Origin: Diplocarpon mali
Lineage: Eukaryota > Ascomycota > Leotiomycetes > Helotiales > Drepanopezizaceae
Length of the DNA: 64,000 bases
Reading direction: 5' to 3'
NCBI GenBank assembly: GCA_024741835.1
Contig: JAENRP010000059.1
Coordinates: forward strand, 62,001-126,000
Shown here: piece by piece, positions 58,896 through 64,000 of the stretch
Numbering within the stretch: position 1 is the stretch's first letter
How the letters are laid out: each line of letters begins with the position of its first letter
The notes under the pieces: model-generated
Databases searched by the model: none
The model's input: only the letters and a program-made list of their open reading frames with translations
Told to the model about the DNA's origin: nothing
Program-made: the position numbers and the translations under genes

Positions 58896-61782
58896 ACATG
58901 GATGCAGCGTGCAGGGAGTTGTTTGAAAATTGGACATATGGTCTCTGAGGGAGATCACAAAATTCTGATATAGGCCACGGTACATGTGATACGAGGAAGG
59001 GGATGTAAGTTTCGGGTCCTTGTATTATAGGCTGAATATCAGGAGGGTGCAACGCAATGTGCTGTACTTTCGAGTACTTGCCTGCATATTCTTCATACTC
59101 TGGTTGGTTGTAGCATACAATATCTAGTGATTATTGGCCCGATAATCCAATGTACGAGGTTCTATCTGGCACCGTTGGCTTCTGGGGTTACGTTTCCAGT
59201 CGCTTCTTACCTACGGCTGGCCGATGTTTGAATCTGCCAAAGGGCGATGGAATCACTGGCAGCCAAGCGGTGATTAGTACAGCGGGAAGTGGATCCCCTG
59301 CCAGCTAGATGTTGATCGTACGAGTAGGTTTACAGGGTTTCGGCCGATGAAAGATTATCTATTCTCTCTTCCTTCTGCGAATGAGGTCCTCGCTGTGATC
59401 ACGAGCTTTGAATCATAGCTCGCCATGAGACCTCTGAGCTCTGCCTCATTACAAATCTTCATTTCAATTTCTTAGAGTCTGTTGCAGTCCTTGATCTTGG
59501 AAATTTCTCCAATGTCTCTCTTGAAAGAGGACTAACCCGTCCTCTGGTCTTGGGTCGCTTTCTTGACAAGGACTCGCTGTGCAAACGAACGTACAGTTTA
59601 TCTGGTTCCGGTGGGGCATTGAAGGGTTTCTTTCATGCGCTAGTAGTGGTGATGTTTTGGATGTTGGAAGGGCTGTGTTTATGTCGTGCGGTTTGAGAGT
59701 CTTTGGATTGTATGAGCCTACAAATCTATCTGGGTCAGGATCTAGAAGGTTTTCTGGATCATGGAGGGTGTATGTATAGTGCTGCGATGTCCTTGGCTTT
59801 GAATGCCGATGATACATATAGCGTATAAAGAGTCATGAGAAGAAGAGGCTACCCATAAGTAGTCATAGACACTAAACAAGATCTGCCCTGTTCTTCTTCT
59901 TGGGTGGTAAGTTACAGCTCCTACTTATCTCTGTCAGACTACTCATCTCTTTCAGGATTCAGAAGAGGGCTCGGAGCTACCAAAAGTAGAGAGGGATTCG
60001 TTGATCCAAGGAGGTAGATCTCTAGCCCCTCCAGAGGCATATCACAGAGTCCGAATATAGATGATCACAGTGACAAGATTCCGAGGAGCTGCGAACATTG
60101 GTTTCCGATCCCAACCACAGCCAAACATCTGCCGTCTTGGGGCGACATTCCGAGAAGATGAGCCGCTGACTTGCTTATACCTTGTAGTAAGCGCATGGCG
60201 TTTCTCATGTTTGTTCTTAGCCATCCTACTACCTGTTGCTAGTAGATACGATCTCATGCTTTTCCAAGTCCCTGTAGCCCAACTACTCTGGACATGAATT
60301 ACATGCTTATCTCCCGAGGTTCCAGTCATACGGCGAGGTATCTAGGTGCCTTACATACCTACTTATATAAGCGATAGCCGAGAAAGGGGCGTCACTATTC
60401 CCAAAGCGGACATCGCGCATGCCTTCTCCCTCGCTTCTTGTGTTTGGTTCCGCCATTCCAACATGTTGATACAATATTGAGGTTGTATAAAATCGACGTT
60501 GACCAGGAACTGGCTCGTTCCCAGGCCAGGGCTGCTCAGGAGGTGGCCGCACCGCACCGATCATTCGAGCGCATACCATGGAAACCTTCGAACAGCAGGA
60601 TTTGACCGCAGTCCAAACGAGAGCTCGGAGCCGCTGAGATCCTCCCTCACGATGATCGCAGTCCAGGTCAGCATCAGAGCCGTCTTCACCTGGGACCTTC
60701 AGCTCGCCAACCACCGCCTCGAAGTTCGTTCCAGTGGTCTGTCCAGTCTCCAAGACACACATCAGCTCGGTACACAGCCTCTGGCCTCACGTTCTTCATC
60801 TCGCCTGAGGGCCGCTTTAGCTTCGAGTCCAGAATGTATTATGTCTGCGCACAAGCTCTGACATGATCTCTCTACACGCCACGCATGAGGCTTGTACCTA
60901 GTAAGCCCTCGCTTACTCGTACGCAAAACATCGATTCTATGTAGAGATTCTATCTAGGGATCGTTGGCTTCGACTCGGGTATCTGGAATACCGGAAGTTG
61001 CTTACCTTCTCGGCGCGAGTATTGCGTTCGGTCCAAAGCTCAGAAGAGTAACGGGATACCTTGTAGCTGCTTGTCTCTTCGTCCTCTCATAGCGATGAGG
61101 AGGTTGGCTGCTTAACGCTGAAAACCAGTTCCACCGTGGCAGTATCTTGCTTCTGTCTCCTCACGCTCTTCATTGTCCTACCTCGCTGCCTCCGGGCTTA
61201 GCGAGTCCTAGGGGTCTACCGGATTTGTGGGGAAACCCCAGCCTCTAAAACTCAAAATCGAGTCTGCCACTACCTCAATACCTTGGAATCACTACGAGCC
61301 GAACATCAAGCCATCTAAAGATGTACTCTATAGATCTCTAGCGGGAATACGGCTGTTTTTCCAGGCGGAATCTCGACCGGCAGTATTCGGGATGCTGCGA
61401 GAGTTTGGCTGGAACAAACGGGTCCCTTGAAGCTTCGACGTGCCCTCACGACACGTGTGATCAGCGATGCTTTCTTTACTTTTGCATACGTGGCAGTGCT
61501 ATTTAGACTGAGGTCAAGACAGACCTCGTTGGAAATAATTTCACTCCACGACTTCTGAGTGAGCACGACAAGCAGGCATTGGATTGAGCCATTCGTTGTA
61601 CGACCCGGACTCAAGGACACACTCACCTCAGCTCATCTCATTCTTTTCATAATCTTATATTATAAAGCAGGATACCCAGTCGAGTACAGGTCCATCCTCC
61701 TCACCAAGAAGACACCTTCTCAATCTACTTCGCTGTTCCAAATACAACACCTATTCTCAATACAATACTAAATTCCTTCACT
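58896..61782. other. Intergenic DNA, nothing recognised
   Basis: About 2.9 kb of short, patternless frames on both strands; the longest (60307-60762, minus) shows no domain and is rejected. The last 150 bases are the likely leader of the small secreted protein gene. Confidence 0.5.
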
Positions 61783-62224
61783 ATGAAGACCTCCACATCC
61801 TGCTCGGTTGCTCTCGCAGCTCTCCTCTCCTTCGCCTCCGCTCTTCCAAGCTCAAGAGCACAGCTCAGCGCCAGAATCCCCGCAGAAGGAGCGCCTGCCT
61901 CTGTCTCCGTCACACTTCGAGGCGCGACACCAGAGGCGTTTTACACCTTGAGCGTCCCCTTGAATGCTCCTGCTGGCGAGTCCACACCAACCGGTAAGTG
62001 GAAGTGATGGAGTCGAACGAGTTACATACTGACCCTGCTGTCCAGCCTCACAGGATCCCGGCCGCTTGAGCATCTCATACGTCGAGTATGATCACTCCAT
62101 CGCCACTTGCATTTTCTACGGTGTCGATGGGAAAGATGCTGCTGCTGCTGTGGTCGTCGAAAGCAACAACCAGCTTGGCCCTCCTCAGACAATCCACGCG
62201 GTGTGGTGCACTCCGGTTCACTGA
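61783..62224 (+). CDS. Small secreted protein, unknown function
   Basis: Two exons, 61783-61993 and 62046-62224, across a 52-nt intron, give 129 aa. The N-terminus MKTSTSCSVALAALLSFASA is a clear signal peptide. The mature ~108 residues include a beta-rich-looking core (PASVSVTLRGATPEAFYTLSV) and two Cys, in ATCIFYGVDG and VWCTPV, that could form one disulfide. The FYGVDG plus GPPQT pattern recalls a family of small fungal secreted proteins without known function. Size, signal peptide and no enzyme motif fit an effector-like or surface protein, but that is inference. It is single-copy in the window. Confidence 0.82.
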
Positions 62225-63118
62225 GGGGAGAAGAAAGGCTCTCTTGAGAGTTGAGGCATTTCCAAGGCCTGTAATATGCAGCGGGACCTGGGCTAGTTTC
62301 AGGCTTCTTCTATAAAAGATATTGGATTGGATGGCGGCGGGTTCCTTTCGCGTCGAGGTCACGTTTATCTGGTAATACAACTGGTCTCGTAATTGCGGTT
62401 CAATCATCGTTGCGTCTGTACGCTGGTTCTGTTTCTGTGCGCGGTTCTCCTTTCCTCCTGTCTTGTTTAATGTCTGTCTTTGGAAGCTGGCTTAATCCTC
62501 GTCCTGCCACGCATTTGTACCTAATAATTTTAGATTGATGTATTGAATTAAAAGCGCAAGTACCCATAACCGCCAGCTGGCATATCCTCGACTGAATTTC
62601 CTTGGGGGATATCCTTCGATTCTTTGACCAGTTAGAACGTAATCCAATCAGGTCAGAAAAAGACACTCGGAGACCAGAGCGTAATCCGATCGGGTCGGGA
62701 AAAGACTTTGAGAGACCAGAATACATGAACTAAACGCAACCATGTGGGGAATGTTCGTTTGATGGCACTGAAACACCAACCTAGCTAACGTTCAGCTTCC
62801 GAGGTTTTCGAAGCCAAACTTACGACATGCCCCCTAGTGTCCGCTCAGCTATTCCTCTACCTTTCCGCGTGTGAATTTCGGACGCCGACGGGGATTTGTA
62901 GTTGCATCGGGTGATATGTATATCCCAGGTCGAGGCTGGGCAAGCATCTGTCACAAAGCTTGTGAGACCCTGGAAATGTGTGGTGTCAACTACTCTACCG
63001 CATTTCAAGTTAATTCCTATCTCCCAATGCACGGGGCGGGGGGGTTAAGTATGATTAGAGTATCGGAGAAACCTTGTTAGAAATGAGAGATATGTGCCGA
63101 GGTGGGGAGCGGTGCCCC
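62225..63118. other. Intergenic DNA with short imperfect repeat
   Basis: No gene recognised. It contains the imperfect direct repeat listed at 62626-62719 and is the 3' side of both neighbouring genes. Confidence 0.5.
62626..62719. repeat. Imperfect direct repeat, about 2.2 units
   Basis: A unit starting GACCAG(TTA)GA/G CGTAATCC begins at 62626, 62672 and 62714, with spacings of 46 and 42 bases. The first two units share most bases, including CGTAATCC.ATC.GGTC and a later AAAAGAC. Confidence 0.75.
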
Positions 63119-64000
63119 TTAAACCTTCTCCAACACCTCGTCTTTGCGTACAAGCTCGTCAATGCTCACCAGATCCCCACCTTTGCTTCTCTCGCTCCCG
63201 CTGCTGCTCCCTACATCGGAGCCCGAATCTGTACAAGCGCCACATTGGCAGTCAAAGCCATAGATCCGCTTCAGATACTTGGTCTTATGACCATAATCCA
63301 CTGTGACTTCCTCACCCTCCAACAGCTTGAAGCGGTTCCAAAAGACCATTCTCCCAATACTGTCCTTCCAGATGTATTGGCTGTTCGGGACACACGAATG
63401 GTTGATGCGCGATGCCGTCTCGAATACTCCCGTGGCAAGGTCACCCATGATGCTGTAGCCGTTGCTGTAGACAATGCTTCGGCTGCGAGATTCATTTTGG
63501 TTACGAGAGAAGGCTTGCAAAGAGAGGAACGACTGCTTCTGTTCGGGGGAGAGAGCGTTGACTGTTGCACCGAGAGGGTCCACCCGGGCGCCGTTGTCCT
63601 GAAGGGTAACAATGGGAGATTCGGATACGAGAATTGTGCCTGGGAGCAGATCTCGGAGAGCAAAGACCCCAAGGCCTTTGCGTTCAGAATCGCGAATCTC
63701 GATGAGGGTGCCCAAGGTTTCCGGGTATCGCAGAGGTCTGGGTGAGAGCGAGGACGGTGCAGCCGGGGGAGTCGGTGGTGCCGGGAAGTTATGCTCGATG
63801 GGGAGGGGATTAGGAGAGATCGAAAGCGTCGATTCGAGGGCGTTAGGCGAAGGTAAGCTGGAGGTACATGGAGCTTCAATTGCGAGGTTGGCCTTGAGGA
63901 TTGGCGTCCTTGGGGCTTCGTTGATCTCCCCCATTGTGGACGGAATCTCCTCGTCGGAATGCGTGGGATCTGCAGAGAGAGATGTCAGCCCGCGGCCCAT
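63119..64000 (-). CDS. SET-domain protein, possibly partial at the window edge
   Basis: The minus-strand frame runs from the window end to 63119, giving up to 293 aa. A Pro/Ser-rich start leads to a SET domain: GLGVFALRDLLPGTIL is the first part, RINHSCVPN the NHSC methyltransferase core, GEEVTVDYG the later motif, and YGFDCQCGACTD the post-SET-like cysteine pattern. A methyltransferase acting on histone or non-histone lysines is the family expectation; the substrate is unknown. The true start is uncertain. It may be Met at 63934 or 64000. A CTGCAG|ATC acceptor-like site at 63970 suggests that an upstream exon beyond the window could exist, so it is marked as possibly truncated at the 5' end. 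Confidence 0.82.
   Translation of the reverse strand: MGRGLTSLSADPTHSDEEIPSTMGEINEAPRTPILKANLAIEAPCTSSLPSPNALESTLSISPNPLPIEHNFPAPPTPPAAPSSLSPRPLRYPETLGTLIEIRDSERKGLGVFALRDLLPGTILVSESPIVTLQDNGARVDPLGATVNALSPEQKQSFLSLQAFSRNQNESRSRSIVYSNGYSIMGDLATGVFETASRINHSCVPNSQYIWKDSIGRMVFWNRFKLLEGEEVTVDYGHKTKYLKRIYGFDCQCGACTDSGSDVGSSSGSERSKGGDLVSIDELVRKDEVLEKV

Noticed and set aside
60307..60762. 151-codon minus-strand frame
   Set aside because: Composition fits chance, an opposite frame of similar length exists, and no domain is visible.
59158..61070. Possible duplicated segment (CTATCT..CCGTTGGCTTC at 59160 and 60945)
   Set aside because: Similarity is limited to about 25 bases and does not extend on either side.
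1..64000. tRNA, 5S rRNA, CRISPR or phage-type elements
   Set aside because: Searched by eye for GGTTCRANYCC boxes, 5S consensus and regular short repeats; no convincing match on either strand. Intron-rich eukaryotic genes exclude a prokaryotic system.

Overview
The window reads as nuclear DNA of a filamentous ascomycete (Pezizomycotina). Genes carry many short introns (about 44-77 nt, GTRNGT-like donors, YAG acceptors), lie on both strands without operons, and encode clearly fungal proteins such as a fungal-type Sbh1/Sec61-beta, an INO4-like bHLH protein and PXA-type peroxisomal ABC transporter. A leotiomycete-like host is a guess from overall look only. No rRNA, tRNA, CRISPR or intact transposon was recognised.

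Layout. 0-5.4 kb: one small conserved fungal protein in mostly empty DNA. 5.4-9.0 kb: a 2-oxoglutarate/Fe(II) oxygenase, a tiny 4F5/DUF1909-type zinc protein (-), and an AT-hook protein. 9.0-11.8 kb: gene-poor, with a secreted-protein gene that looks broken. 11.8-15.7 kb: the ribosome-biogenesis WD40 protein NAN1/UTP17 (-), divergent from the RNA polymerase subunit gene RPB10 (+). 17.7-20.2 kb: a 741-aa protein built on a repeated Cys-Trp helical motif. 22.5-27.9 kb: two divergent pairs, Maf-like nucleotide pyrophosphatase (-)/INO4-like bHLH (+), and mitochondrial ThrRS (-)/a coiled-coil membrane protein (+). 28-32.2 kb: an AT-rich stretch without convincing genes, holding a degenerate array with ~150-190 bp spacing. 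32.2-37.5 kb: three cell-surface genes, namely two single-pass membrane proteins facing each other and a secreted alpha/beta-hydrolase-like protein. 39.3-42.7 kb: an unknown 1145-aa protein with two Cys-rich modules. 43.5-47.9 kb: a 7-exon, 1383-aa glycosyltransferase 28 protein with a long tail carrying glycine-rich VPS13-C-like segments and six UIM-like motifs. 50.5-53.1 kb: a peroxisomal ABCD half-transporter. 55.3-57.1 kb: a Psr1-type HAD phosphatase. 58.0-58.9 kb: Sec61-beta with a one-codon first exon. 61.8-62.2 kb: a small secreted protein. 63.1-64.0 kb: a SET-domain protein that may continue past the window edge.

The genes are mostly housekeeping and do not form a metabolic cluster. 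The only functional pairing is NAN1-RPB10, sharing a 216-bp promoter. Exon junctions below were assigned by hand from splice signals and reading-frame continuity; all listed spliced models give uninterrupted frames.
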